Shown: positions 47,226 through 59,728, counted from the stretch's first letter. The stretch is 64,000 nucleotides of DNA from Congeria kusceri (GCA_027627225.1 CM051030.1:8316001-8380000); one strand, 5' to 3'. The notes: generated by a model from the letters alone, not told the origin. Numbers and translations are program-made.

Positions 47226-47701
47226 TTTAGTTGAAATAAATGTTTAGTAGCTTTACATGTAATTTTGGATTAGATTAAACACGGAAACACCTAACTTATT
47301 TGCTATTTAACTTAATAGTTACTCAAAGTGTATCAGCACATTTAAAACAAACTGTTGTAATTGCATGTTGTAGTATTGCAAAAAATATATTTTACATTTG
47401 TATACAATATATTTAGTTAATGTTGTTGTGTTTATAATATGAATAATATTAAACCAATGCTAAATAATAAATAACTATGTTATAATTTATTTTGTTCATA
47501 TAATAATCCATGAAGAAAACTTACTTTAAGCATGGTGACATGTCATTACTGTCAAAGCAACATTTTCAAAAATTATCAAGTATTAATATAACTAAAAGAT
47601 GATACTTAAAAGTGTACATCAAAACGTTTGTCAAAATGGGCACAATAATGCAGATCATTAAATTAAATGTGTTCAATCCAAGAACAGAAGCACTGTAATC
47701 T

Positions 47702-47877
47702 TCATGATTGTTGTTGAAAATTCTTCTTGTGCAATAGAGTTTCCCGGACCAGTGTGTTCCTGTGAAAACTTGAACTGATGAACTGTTTTGTTTTTCTCAA
47801 AAGTCCATTGATCATTAGTCCAGAATAAGTTATAAATGTTGCCGTTGATGTGTCATCAGGGAACCTGAGCCAGGGAG
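47702..47877 (-). CDS. Unrecognised gene, candidate last exon
   Basis: Acceptor GTGTATTTGCAG at 47880 leads into PWLRFPDDTSTATFITYSGL then MINGLLRKTKQFISSSFHRN and a Lys/Gln-rich end before TGA. Composition is protein-like and borders are good; no family recognised. A possible promoter and start for this strand lie at 48.68 kb. Confidence 0.42.
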
Positions 47878-48659
47878 CTGCAAATACACAATTATTAAGT
47901 CTATATTGTATATGTACAAGTATATGAAACATCATTGTTAACTACATACACTGAGAACATTGCTGCATTTATTAGAATTTAGATGTAAAATTATGTATAA
48001 TTTTGTTCAAATGTGAACCAGTTAACACACAAAAAATAGGAATCCGGTGCAATATGTACAGATCAAAAGACATTATAATTAAAAAAGAACGATATATTTT
48101 TCAATAGAATATAGTTAATGAATGAGAACTGAATAAATAAAAAATCTTATATAATTGTAATAATTCAGTTATTACTGATGTCATATATTTAACAAATAAA
48201 GGAATTTCAAGTACAACCATCACTGTCAAAGAAACCTGTATGCAATGTGGTGCAAATCAAGCCAGACTTCTCTTTAATTCAACTCATGACATTGATCATG
48301 ACTCATGTGTCTTGCATTTATACAACAGTATTCATGAGCCAACAGTCTCTATTCTGGCACCGATGTAGCTAGTAACGTTCAAAAGAATAAACTGTTTCAC
48401 ACAATATTGTCACCGATACAAGTCCACGATAGCACTGTTTGCGATTGTAGATATTTTCAGAAATAAAAACAACAAATTCCACAGTCCTTCATAAGGCTTC
48501 CACTCGATCTAGATTTTGTAACGTAGACACATCGTTAATAATTACACCAGCATAGGGAACGTATCAATACGCTCACTGTGATCATCAAATACGTTCACGA
48601 GTCTTTTTGGTGGCACACTGTGTTTTGACAATATATTTCACTGTTTATAAACAGACAGC

Positions 48660-48700
48660 GTAAACGCTCAAGGGCGCCGCCATTTTGATAATCACGAAGC
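48660..48700 (-). promoter_or_regulatory. CAAAATGGCGGC start/promoter motif
   Basis: The minus strand reads TCAAAATGGCGGCGCCC, matching the YY1-type AANATGGCGGC motif that often overlaps start sites; ATG at 48683 would begin MAAPLSVYAV. It sits ~0.8 kb upstream of the minus exon at 47877. No strong donor was seen after it. Confidence 0.35.
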
Positions 48701-49212
48701 CAAAACGCAATATTTTTTATTTATGCTTAACAAATGAAATATACGTTAATTCTGTCAAATAAATCACAGTTGCGAATCAAAAATTAAATGTTTCGTCTTA
48801 GGTTATGGTTTATTTACAAAAAACACGATGTTTATGTATGTCACTTTTTGAGATTATCGTCGTCCGGCGTTGTTCCGAAATATACCGAAAGACACCGATA
48901 CGTTTACGAAATGAGTCGATATTACCCGATTTCTTTAGTGTGCGAATACCTTAACTTTTAGTAATTCATATTTTTTATAACTGTCAAAAATAGGAATTAT
49001 TTTTGCAGTAACTCTCCAATAATTTTTGGAAACGAAAATCAACACTTGTCAATGCAGCTGGCATTTTTGATTGTTTCCATAGGACTTATATTGACATATA
49101 TTTTCTTCAAAAAATATGGAGTGAAATATTAAAAATTATACAAGCAAAAGCATTAACGAAAAAAAAGTTTAAATCAACAAATAGACGATATTATAAAGGT
49201 TCCCAATCGAAT

Positions 49213-49671
49213 ATGACATTTTTTCAAAATTTACACAGTATTTCAGACAGGACGAAAGTTACGGGAAATACCGAAATATCTACCGGGTTACTCTTCTTCA
49301 GCTATGTTAAAATGCGGATTCGTTTAATTTTAAGCCGCTGTCCATGGGATCTTATTCAATACATCGAAATTTTAGTAATAGTTCTTATGAACGTTTATGG
49401 TGTTTATTTGTCCGAAATATGTTTCTTATTTACGAAAGGCATTGTTCAAAAGCGCTTGGTGCGAACGAAATACTATAATGTACATACTGCTTTACTCCAG
49501 AGTCATCACCAGTTATCGCATACAGAAAATAGACGACAGCAAGTTACCAAAATGTTGATATTTCACGGATTTCAAATGCGCAGTTTTTGTATTTTGTTCG
49601 GTAACATGCCCATTAGAAACACTTTCTACAAAGTTTTATTTGTATTAACATATTTCTGGATTGGTCCTTAA
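49213..49671 (+). CDS. Hypothetical 152-codon ORF
   Basis: ATG-initiated and uninterrupted; begins MTFFQNLHSISDRTKVTGNT, hydrophobic stretch near residues 45-70 (ILVIVLMNVYGVYL), basic/Gln region near 85-115. No domain recognised. About one frame this long is expected by chance in the window, so coding status is uncertain. Confidence 0.25.
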   Translation: MTFFQNLHSISDRTKVTGNTEISTGLLFFSYVKMRIRLILSRCPWDLIQYIEILVIVLMNVYGVYLSEICFLFTKGIVQKRLVRTKYYNVHTALLQSHHQLSHTENRRQQVTKMLIFHGFQMRSFCILFGNMPIRNTFYKVLFVLTYFWIGP

Positions 49672-50117
49672 AACCCGGGCGCGATCGCCAAAAAAATAGT
49701 AAATAAAATTATTTTTTTGGCATTAAATCAAAATCGTGGCGGGCCATAAAAATGCGTTGCGGCGCTGCCTGAGAAACAATCATTTACTTTTTTAGCCTAT
49801 AAATGCTTAATTGACTTCGAAATGTGTATGTATTATGCATAGATAACTTTCAAGATGAAGGTAGGGTATTTTACTTAAGAATAACTATACGCGTCTGATA
49901 AAAAATAATTTTCATTCATTCCCGCAATTATTTTCTTACATTGCGAATTTGTTAAATTTGGCTGACAAATTTGTATAATAATGATGTTTACGTACATTAT
50001 TTAGGTTATTCATGTATCATAGGTGAAAACACGGGGCGGTATGATCGGTTTATTTACGGTACAAATATTAATAATTATTGAATTAATCACAAATTAATTT
50101 TGGGATCTAAGAAGTTT

Positions 50118-50198
50118 TCTTATGGTGTCCGAAAAATCTGGGGTCAGAGAAGTCTCCTTATGTAGGGGGGACGGAAAAATCTGGGGTTAGAAGACACG
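50118..50198 (+). repeat. ~45-bp direct duplication
   Basis: 'gaagttttcttatggtgtccgaaaaatctggggtcaga' and 'gaagtctccttatgtaggggggacggaaaaatctggggttaga' follow each other. Confidence 0.7.
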
Positions 50199-50435
50199 TA
50201 ACCGATCATCTTGGCCCAATTGTATCATATGTTTAGGGTAAAAATGATATCTCGGTATATTAATGTCACCGCCGATTGTCTTTTTTAAAGGCATTTCTTG
50301 TTTATGCTATAATGATTATGTTTTAATAAGGCAGTTACTTAACTGTCCTACTTATGAGTATGAAACATATAAGAAACAGATGTATATAACATTTTATTTG
50401 TTTTAGATTTCCAATTCTGCGTATGTATTTATTAC

Positions 50436-50736
<301 letters not shown>

Positions 50737-50800
50737 TATTTTCTGCTTAGCACATTTGACAATAATAAATACAGCTTCGTGGATCTGGATATAGGAACGT

Positions 50801-50860
50801 TGACGAGTGACGTCACGCGCACCTGCTATGTTTAGACTCCGCCCACTGGTTGGCAAAAGG
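50801..50860 (+). repeat. Dispersed repeat piece related to 33366-33430
   Basis: GC-rich (contains TGACGTCACGCG and CTCCGCCCACTGGTTGG); homologous to 33.4 kb and, inverted, to ~40.69 kb. Confidence 0.6.
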
Positions 50861-50869
50861 TGGTGGGCA

Positions 50870-52760
50870 TAACATTGGCACATATAGATAGTGTTGAAAA
50901 AACATTAGTTAATTTTCACAATAATTCAATGTTTTAAAACATGCTGGCACATAATAATGTTATAATAAGACATATTTCATTATAAAACGTTTGCTTTTAT
51001 AATTATTGTTTACTTATGATGCATTTAAAAGTACTAAATTCATTGTGCCCAATATCCAAGTATGCAACACTTATACAAGACTTAGTTGTTGTTCGTGACA
51101 AAAGAAATTAAAACAAATATGCATTTAAGTTAACTTGTTCCAGAATACAGGGCACTAAAGCAAATAATGATGTAAAGCAATTATAATGGATCGTGCCAAA
51201 CAGGCTTTATGTAATATATTAATTAAACATTGAAACTTTACCAGGACCAACACAGGTCAGAAAAACCTTATCTGCTTATATATTTTAATCCATTTTCATA
51301 AAAATAAAATGGTATCTAACTTAATCTTAATTTGTATGTTTTCACCAGCTTGTGCATATTTCACACCCTACCCATCGTGTAATAATTTAATCCGGCGTTT
51401 AATTGCCCCTTTGTTTGAGCACAAACCCATTATCTCATTATGATCAGATACTGCCCAGACAGTTATTAACTAACAACATGGTGTCAAGTTTGATTCTAAG
51501 TGCCCTAAAACCACAGGTGGCAGACGTATGTCTGGTCATTTAACGAAATGTATAATACATCCATGGTATTTAGCAGTCATTTTCATGGATAATATAAACG
51601 CCCAAAATACTGATTCTTGCTCTTTTATAATGTATGGTAAAAATGATGCCCATTAAATTTTGTAATTGCTAAAAAGATGTTCTGAGACGAAAGATTTTTA
51701 ATCCGGTTTAAGCATAACATGCTTTATTGCTATTGAAAACCCGATGAAAAAATTTAACATTGTGCAAATTTTCTATAAAACATGTAATTTTTAAAACGTA
51801 TTAAAAACTACCATCTTATATCGCCCGTTTTAACAATATACACAATTATGAGCATCACTAAATAATTATAATATATAACCATAGGGGTGTTTTAAAATGA
51901 TACAACATTGTTGCGCTAAATAAAGGCAATGATTTAAAAAGTAAGATATTTAGGAAGTTTAATTTACATTCCCAATATTTGCTAATTAACTACAGACGCC
52001 TTTGATATGTTTCTTTTTTTAGTTATAAGTAATGAGATCATCAAATTGTGTATTCCAATGTCCTAGGAAAATTATAAATCATATTTAAATATTGTCTTTT
52101 AACAAGTATTACGCTAAGGGTTTGTTTTAAGGTTGATATTACATGGCTGATCAATACATTAGTTGTACGTTACAATGCACCTCCTGCCACTTTCTTTCAT
52201 AAAAAAACAACAACAACACACACTAGCACACACAGTGCATTTATATGATTACTGTTCTTGTACAAATTATCATGATTCGTAAACAAACGTTATAATTTTT
52301 AACAATACAAGTTATTTTATTCGTGTCTAAAAGAAATTTAACAGATGATTTATAGATTCGTTCAAAACATTGAAACTTTTTGACCAGCCCATTTGAGATA
52401 TTAATTTATTGTATTGTATACCAAAGTCGGTATGTGATGGGTGTTTTTTATTTTATTTGCAGTGTTTTAATATATATTTCAGAAATTCTCATCGAATTAT
52501 CGAATAAACACATGTATGTATGCATGTTTTCTGTATCTGTAACCAGCGCTTTTGCCAACCAGTCAGTGCGCATGCGTGGAAAATCCCGATTGTGAACAAT
52601 AACAATCAACGTTCCTATATGAAAAAGATTTGAAAGTATCTTTGCTTGATTAAAAAAAACGTTTTCGAAGCAGTAGATCGGAGTCAACATTAAGGCAAAA
52701 CGAAAAGTTGCATATTCGTTCTCTTTCGGAGAACTCGGGCATTTCGGACATTATCGTTTG
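50870..52760. other. No gene called
   Basis: AT-rich. At 51342-51345 an acceptor TTTTCACCAG opens a 32-codon frame CAYFTPYPSCNNLIRRLIAP..., perhaps an upstream exon of protein D, but it matches no WAP/VWC pattern well. Confidence 0.3.
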
Positions 52761-52770
52761 TTTATCCTCG

Positions 52771-52833
52771 GACCGTCCAATACGGAAAATATTGTATGCA
52801 CGCGCGTCCAATATGGTGAAATATTGGACGGTC
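52771..52833. repeat. 63-bp hairpin with GACCGTCCAATA arms
   Basis: Perfect 12-bp inverted ends and a third GCGTCCAATA word inside. Either a minimal fold-back element or a repeated binding site. Confidence 0.75.
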
Positions 52834-52982
52834 ACGTAGCACTAATGACGACAGCTGATTGGAGGATATAAATAGATATATACTAATACAAATTATTATC
52901 TTTGTGTCAAAATTCTTTCAGATTGCTCAAATAACAAAGAGTGTATTACAATCAAACGTACATTGTTTGCACTTGTTCACAG

Positions 52983-53086
52983 GTGAGCCGATGCCACCAA
53001 CAGTCTGGTGTGAAGTGTGTTGTTGTGAAAGGGGCGGAGGAGTTTGCCTTCCCATCTACTGTGCACCAAAGGACAATCCCAAATAG
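52983..53086 (+). CDS. WAP/VWC secreted protein D, C-terminal exon
   Basis: Acceptor CTTGTTCACAG, phase 1, encodes EPMPPTVWCEVCCCERGGGV then CLPIYCAPKDNPK and TAG. It aligns with terminal exons of genes A and B (CExCxC...G...C.P..C), with a longer tail. The frame is intact. Upstream exons were not identified in the window. Confidence 0.58.
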
Positions 53087-53162
53087 GGCAGGACGTTCAC
53101 ACATGTTCCCATCTACTGCGCACCAAAGGACAGTCCCAAATAGGGCAGGACGTTAACACATG
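53051..53162 (+). repeat. 57-bp tandem duplication over the stop of protein D
   Basis: Two copies of 'cccatctactg(t/c)gcaccaaaggaca...gggcaggacgtt'; the first contains the last codons and TAG of protein D, the second lies in the 3' untranslated region. Confidence 0.93.
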
Positions 53163-53164
53163 AA

Positions 53165-54255
53165 CACATTGCAATTGCTGATTTATAAACAAAACGAAAT
53201 CTTATAAGTGATTGTTCTTAGCATGAATCTTTGCAGTTTTGATCAACGCTAACAGTCCTAGCTATAAACACATTCCTATACTAGTAGTTGTTTTAAACAT
53301 ACGACACCGTGGTTATGATTCATTTACGGAAATCAAACGATGTACGTATTTGATTTTATAAATTATCCAGACGTATCTTTGTTATTAACATGTCTGGCCA
53401 ATTTTCAATAAAGTTTTAAAATTAATAAGAAGTCCGCTTGCACTTCTGACAAACACGTTTTCTTTCACCTTAAAGTGGCATTTTACAGTTTCAGCCAAAA
53501 ATTGGCAGGGGAGAAATTTCTAATAAATAGGGATACAGTGAAACTGAGCAGCATTTTAACTGTTAGAAGTTGTATCAGATTTGAGTTCTGGAGTTTTGAA
53601 TTGCATGCTTAATGAATCCGAAAATATGTCCTATGTAAAGCTAGTGTATGTGTTGAGCCACCATGCACATGAAATCCGTACATGATGATTCCTAGCTCTG
53701 AACGCCATTTTTGCATGATTTTTAAAAGGGCGTACATACATGGGAAGTTATTTGAAAATCTGAATGGTTGACCCCCAGTTTGCTCAGTTGCAATCAAGTA
53801 TCTGGTAAATTACGCAGTAAGACATGCAGTGTTTTAGGTGCTCACATTCGCAGGACAGTTGTCATTTGATGTTGAAAATCACTGAAATGGTCACGAAAAC
53901 TGGTGAAATTTAGACCCAAAAATTGGTTGATCTTGCATGGTAATAATATAGAAGAACTGTCTGCATGATTATTTTCCCTATATTTTTTAGAAGACATAGC
54001 CCCAACAATAGTGAAATGATGTTTTGTTTGTTTTCAGGTGTTGACATTATCTGTGAATACAAGGCGACTCGAACCCAGACCCCGCCAGGCCGTGTCCGAG
54101 GACCAAGAAACCGTATAGTGCCCAATTAACACCTTAAGCCTTGAACAGACTTGAACACACTCGAATGCTTCCCAAATTAATGTACAACGAGTCGTTTTGA
54201 TATTCGGCATTAGGTGAGCTCCGACAATAAGTAGATATTAATTAAACGACATAAC
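53165..54255. other. No gene called
   Basis: Repeat-like sequence at 53460-53960. An acceptor TTTGTTTTCAG at 54037 opens a 31-codon frame (VDIICEYKATRTQT...) that ends in TAA; the stretch 'gactcgaacccagacc' inside resembles an inverted tRNA B box, so a SINE end is equally likely. Confidence 0.35.
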
Positions 54256-54258
54256 TTA

Positions 54259-54367
54259 CGCCTCGGTTGACATTACCATTCTCGGGTTGACAATACGTTG
54301 TATCACCCTCTATGGGGTATGATATTTATATAATATCAACCCGAGAAATGTTATATCAACCGAGGCG
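54259..54367. mobile_element. 109-bp fold-back element
   Basis: CGCCTCGGTTGA and CTCGGGTTGA on the left pair with their complements on the right, separated by 'accattctcg...' and an AT-rich loop. Related words continue to 54,420 ('gaggttgatatgagatatcaccctc'). Confidence 0.88.
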
Positions 54368-56299
54368 GTAGCCGAGGTTGATATGAGATATCACCCTCTC
54401 AGCCATGTGTTATTTATTTTATTACACCGTGCAATCCGTATAACACTTTGAAATGATAAGCTTCATGATTTTGTTTCACCATTACTTTACTGTAATGTAG
54501 ACACTACTGTAGTAATAAATGCTACGTAAGCCGAGGTTTGACGTAACCATTTCACAATACAATAGTTATCTAGTTAAAACATAGCTAAATCAGCCTTCCG
54601 TACTTTCCAATGCTTCGCAGACATGACCTTAACCTTTTACCGACATGACCATTGAGTGTGTACTGCTATATTTAGACTAGTCGATTTTAAAGATGGCGTG
54701 ATCGATACGAAGTTTCTACAGCGCGTTAGATTAAATTGGTTATAAACATGGAGAAATACAGGCGAACGTTATCGTGTGATTCAAAAACTAATAATATATT
54801 GATGGAAAGTGTTAAATGGATATTCAGAATCAGATTACATAACGGATAAATGTGTGGCATAATCTGTAAACAAATTGTACAGTGACGATACAAACGAGTT
54901 GTCAATGGAAAGATATTATTACAGGGTTGTGTTGTGTCGTGTTTAAACACAGAACTAAAGAAGCCATGCATCGGTGTTGTATACAATTATTTTAGACGCC
55001 AATATTGATAATCGGATACAGGTTTGGAAAGAAAATACGAATTTAAAGATACGTTTTGACCAGTAATGGCGATTTCGAAAACACATCGCGTTTCTGGTTA
55101 GCACGGTTCTCATAAAAAATTCAAATAAAAAAATGTTATTAAAAGCTTTGTGGATACAAAGAGGAATTACAAATGCTTGTAGCTGGATATTAATTGTAAA
55201 ATGCCGTGAATCAACGTCAGCACTGTGGAGGTAAAAGTTGCATACTGGTCATGGACGTAATTCCGGCCTGTACGTAAATATTCGGCCACCCTTCAAAAAG
55301 CGTTTTTGCGATATAGATTAATATTGTTTTAAAACTATTAGCAAAAGAACTTTCTATAGCAACATATATCTACAGATTTCTCGAATCCAGTAAGAATATC
55401 GTTATTTACTTTTGAATTGTAATCTCAGTTTCATAACATGAAACATTGAGTCACGCGGGGAAACTGACGTCATCATACGCATGCAACGAAAATATGGTGT
55501 TGCATGATTACAGATTTAAATTGATTATTTTTTCTAACCGTTAACACATTTTCACAAGCAATTTTGACGAAATATGAAACACCCGCTTCTGTTTAAAATA
55601 TCACATCAATATTTTGTCCAGACGTGGTTTCTGTTTAAATTCGGTTAACTCAGCTTTTCTAACAATTCTCGCTGAATTTCATTCCAACATCATTGTAAGC
55701 TCCAGATAGTCCCAGCAAGTTTATGTTGTAGGACCTTACTTCAGCCTAGGGGTTACACAAGGTGCCAAGAATATTCGGCCCCTAGATTGTCCGGTCCCTT
55801 TTCTAGTTTGCAAATCAGTAGACAAATTGGCCTCTTTGACTATTCGGCCATTATTATTTTTTTATTATTTTTTTTGCATAAAATTTATTCACTCGTACCT
55901 TGGGATGTAGATGGGCCCAAGTACCCGCTAAAAGAATCTAAATTAATATTTACATGTAAAAGGGTGACTTTTTTATATACGAAACATTTAAGATTGAAAT
56001 AGGAGAGATTATATGTAGTTCACAGAAACAGTCTTTACACGTCTGCACGTTTTAATTTTAGGTAAATCAGTCTTTCACTGCGTCTGCACGCTATTGTAAA
56101 TAATTTAGTCAAATGGATTAATAATTTCTAACAAATAGTTAGTCACCGACCTAAATGAAGCGGGTTTTAATTAGTAGGCAGTATAGAGGTTATATCTGTA
56201 TCTGTATATATTAAAATTATCAAACATGAAAATTTGTCACACTACTGAATTAAGCAAATAAAACGGAAGTAAGTGATACAAAATGATAGAAACTGTGGA

Positions 56300-56963
56300 C
56301 CATAATATAAAAAAGGTTCGAGAAAGTGTATTGTCCGCGAACCCCCCAGATCATGCTCGGGCACTCTCCGTGAGGGTCCGCAGAGAATATGAAAAGAAAG
56401 TCTACGGCCGCTCTGGATGACGTGGCTGAGGCACGTATATAGCCTTCGGTACCACCATCTACCCGCCCCAGCCCCACCAACCAGTCAGGCCTGAAAGAGT
56501 GTGACACTATAATAATTGTGTTTAATTAGGAAACCAATGAACCTCTATACTATAGAGAAATATTAGTACAATGTTCCTATGTCCTACATGTGTGAAAAAA
56601 TGAGGCAATGGTATGTCGAATATACATAGTGATGAAGTATGAATAATAATGGACTTCCATGAGTGAAATGAAAATGAGCCCATTACTGGGTTACAGAGTG
56701 TATGAAATTATGATTGAAATGAAACACAGGAACACTGATGATAAAAAAAGATGATGTACATTAGTATAAATATGCATAACATTTAAATATGCACACTATG
56801 AACATTCTAAGCACTATAAACACTATGTGGCCTCCTCTCTGACTCAGGATGACAACTCGAGTACCTCCCCTCAGCGCCTTCGACATCATCATCCTGAAAT
56901 CAGAGAGAAGAAAACAAACAGCAAAAAGGAAGTGCACTTATACAATCAAATATGATAAATTAA
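56300..56963 (-). other. Probable 3' region of the LINE fragment
   Basis: Downstream of the LINE stop, GC-richer blocks at 56330-56480 and 56820-56900 differ from the surroundings and may be its 3' untranslated region; the end and poly(A) tail were not located. Confidence 0.35.
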
Positions 56964-58090
56964 TTAGTGTACATTAGCATAAACTGCAGGATTTAAATCA
57001 TGCCTGAAAAGGACTTTATTTGAAATAACATCACAATAGTCTCCCCAGATTAATTCAAATTTTTCTATTTTCAATCTTTTAAAATCTAACAAAATGCGAT
57101 ATTTTAATCTACTTATCAATTTGCATATTAAATCAAAAGGACAATACAACTTTTTATCAAATTTTACTTCGTTTCGACATTTCCAAATAATATGTCTAGA
57201 TTCTGACAATAAGATTAAAAATACATAATTAATTTCTAGACCATATGCATTATCGAGGTCTAAATAGTGAAATTCTTTTACAGAAAGTTTATGGTTATCT
57301 GCAGTTAGGACATGCATTAAGTATAATACAACTTTGTTAACCGAAGAAGTCATACAACATTGGATAAACAAATGATCAATAGTCTCAGGACTAGAACAAA
57401 AAGTGCACTTACTAGATTTTGACATGTTTTTGCTATATAAAAATTGATTTGTAAAAATAGTGTTATGAACTAAGTTATAACAGGTGTTTCTACAGACTGA
57501 ATCGATTGCAGCAGAAAACACATTCTTAAAAGTATTCTTGAAATTCACAGACTTAAAATGTTGAATACATTTTGGTTCATGATTCATTGATTCAATAAAA
57601 TAATTATAAATGTATTTCACAGGCCATGTGGAATGAACACTTGTTTGAGAATTTTCAACAAAATTATTAAAAACTTTTAAACATTTAGAATAAAACGGGG
57701 GAATAACATCACTATGAGGAATGTTGTTTGAAGCAATAGAAGGATTAAATTCCTTTAACTGCAGCCAAATCCAATAGATTGCAAACTCAACCCATGGAGC
57801 TGGATGACTGTTAATAACTTTAAAAATGTGACTTAAATAAAATGCATTTATTTTCAATTCAATATTTGGAACATTCAAACCCCCTTTTACAAACGGCAAA
57901 TATAAAGTTTTTCTTGACACAGGTTCAAATTGTCTACCCCAAATAAATTTGAAACAAAGTTTCTGAAATAAATTAATATAATGGGAAGGGATTGTCTGAC
58001 ATTGTATGTAATATATTATTTTAGAGAATACAAGTGTTTAAAATAAAACTTCTACCTTTATAGGATTTACCACGAGATTTCCATAATTTT
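56964..58090 (-). pseudogene. 5'-truncated L1/Tx1-like LINE, C-terminal ORF2 region
   Basis: The minus strand encodes, in order, LWKSRGKSYKGRSFILNTCI, a frame break near 58023, KIIYYIQCQTIPSHYINLFQ, FIWGRQFEPVSRKTLYLPFV, KGGLNVPNIELKINAFYLSH, and about 300 further residues. The series W..RG.S..GR..IL, FIW, LxxPxxxGGLxxPN is characteristic of the region after the reverse-transcriptase core in L1/Tx1-type ORF2. A zinc-knuckle-like CTFCSSPETIDHLFIQC follows near residue 175 of the 318-codon frame. RT catalytic motifs and the endonuclease are absent: truncation lies at the poly-T/A tract near 58,088-58,114. It is a dead fragment. Confidence 0.85.
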
Positions 58091-58538
58091 TTTTTTTTTT
58101 TTTTTTTTTTTTTGCATAAAATCCATAATTAGACCTCTTGATCCACATCATGACTGACGTTTGTTATGTTTCAGAAATGTATATTCATATTAATAATATC
58201 TATATTTAATTGAATCATGTATTCTCTATTTTCTTCATTTCAATTTACAACTGTTTACTTACTCGCATAAAACGCATAAACCCGCACAGGTGAAAATTAA
58301 CAGCGATACACTAAGATTTTCAAATTGAATTACCTCCCTTGAATAGAATTAAAGGAAGTTTAATGTTATTTATAGTTCACGTCACCATTCGCTTCAGATT
58401 TTTTAAACTTGTTTACTTTATTTTTTTCATAAAATTGATGGTTAAACAAAACAAACACAATATAAACCAGCAAAAGAATAAAACGAAACCATTTGCAGTT
58501 TACCATTGCCAACATTGGTTTTAGTTATACAAAATTTA

Positions 58539-58597
58539 GGGGGGGGGGGGGGGGGGTTACCGGTTAAAGAGAGTCGTTACCGGTTAAAGAGAGTCGT
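58539..58597 (+). repeat. G18 homopolymer and 20-bp direct duplication
   Basis: A run of about 18 G (58539-58556) followed by two copies of TTACCGGTTAAAGAGAGTCG. Confidence 0.95.
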
Positions 58598-59344
58598 TTT
58601 TGTAGGATTTTTTAAGTCAAAATTGTAATTTTTGTAAACCGTGCTCTTTACTCTATAGATAAGGACATTTATTAAAAGAAACTATTTTCTTATAAACATT
58701 GCAGAGGAATCTAAAAAGTGGCCGATTTTTTACGTACATTTGAGCTAGGAAAATTGACTGTATTTACGTTGTTTATTTCCGTTTATTTATTTTCCTTACA
58801 CTCGTCCATACTGATTTAAACATACACGTTATATGAGTTTTGAACCCAGGATTATTGATGTGAAGTTTAATTTTGATCAGTAGTGTACAAGGTGAGATTT
58901 CAAACAAGAAACCCCAAAGTGGCCGGAATTACGTCCATGACCAGTAGTCGTTCAATTTTGTTTTGTTTTGAAAAAAAAAATCTCTGTTCTATTTTTAGCT
59001 CCGCACGAGGGTGATATGACAAAATATTACCCTGGGATATAACTTTTTGTCTATGGACAAAATACACAGAGTGGTCACGTGAGGTGTAATAAAACTAAAT
59101 ACTATATATAGTATATCATTAATCCTGGAACATAAATGGCAATCAAACTGGAGTGTTTAATTAAACAAATCAGAACGATAGTGAGTTATAACGTGATTAT
59201 TTTAAATATGTTAACAAAGCTAATTAATTACACGTATTAGTAAAATAAATATACATTACTCGTGAGTAGATCTTAAATCAAAAGCTAATCGGGTAAAGTT
59301 AGCCAGGTTAATGATTGTCTTTCTATACTTAGAAGACAACAACA

Positions 59345-59627
59345 ATTTAAACTTAATGCAGTGTTTCTATTGTTTTCGTTAAAATTGCTCACAACACGTG
59401 GATCAATATACATAAAGTCGGTACGGCCGAAGAGTTAAGACGCTAGCCTTTTGATTCAGAGGTCGGTGGTTCGAACCCCGGTGGGAGTAATTGTTTGTTT
59501 TTCTTTTTTATTATCTTTTTTTCTTGTTATTATACTTGAGCTTTTTAGTTCCGATGCTTAAATCTGTCAAGTTAAGACAATAAATGGCATACTTCAAAAA
59601 TATACAAAAATCTGTGAACAAGTCCCT
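59345..59627 (+). mobile_element. TTAA MITE with tRNA-like core, left-truncated copy
   Basis: Aligns with the right two thirds of 19580-20070 ('tgttttcgttaaaattg', tRNA-like block, 'cttgttattatacttgagc', 'ttccgatgcttaaatctg') and ends with the inverted terminus AGGGACTTGTTCACAGA followed by TTAA. The left terminus is missing. Confidence 0.85.
59417..59488 (+). repeat. tRNA-like sequence inside the MITE
   Basis: CGGCCGAAGAGTTAAGACGC and GGTTCGAACCCC resemble A and B boxes; an anticodon-loop-like CTTTTGA lies between. Closer to a tRNA in its T-arm than the 19.9-kb copy, but the acceptor stem again does not close well. Confidence 0.65.
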
Positions 59628-59726
59628 TTAACCTTTTGCATTCATTCTCACAATGGGGAAACTTTGAATTGACTTATGTTTACTTCGATTGATCTTTGAT
59701 AAAAAATACAATTGAATATACTGTCT

Positions 59727-59728
<2 letters not shown>

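Larger units (their letters stand above)
55245..58944. mobile_element. 3.7-kb transposon with 24-bp perfect inverted ends and TA duplication
   Basis: The left end CTGGTCATGGACGTAATT (24 bp in all) is repeated exactly, inverted, at 58921-58944. Both ends are flanked by TA (55243-55244 and 58945-58946), as in Tc1/mariner-type insertions. A second inverted word, 'tgtacgtaaa...tcggccac', lies inside each end (55266-55290 and about 58720-58738). No transposase frame is visible; the interior contains a LINE fragment, so this is a non-autonomous or gutted copy. Confidence 0.82.

Noticed and set aside
48140..48366. 75-codon plus frame with CMQCGANQARLL
   Set aside because: Looks protein-like in its second half but lacks a convincing acceptor or start and matches no family; left out as a gene.
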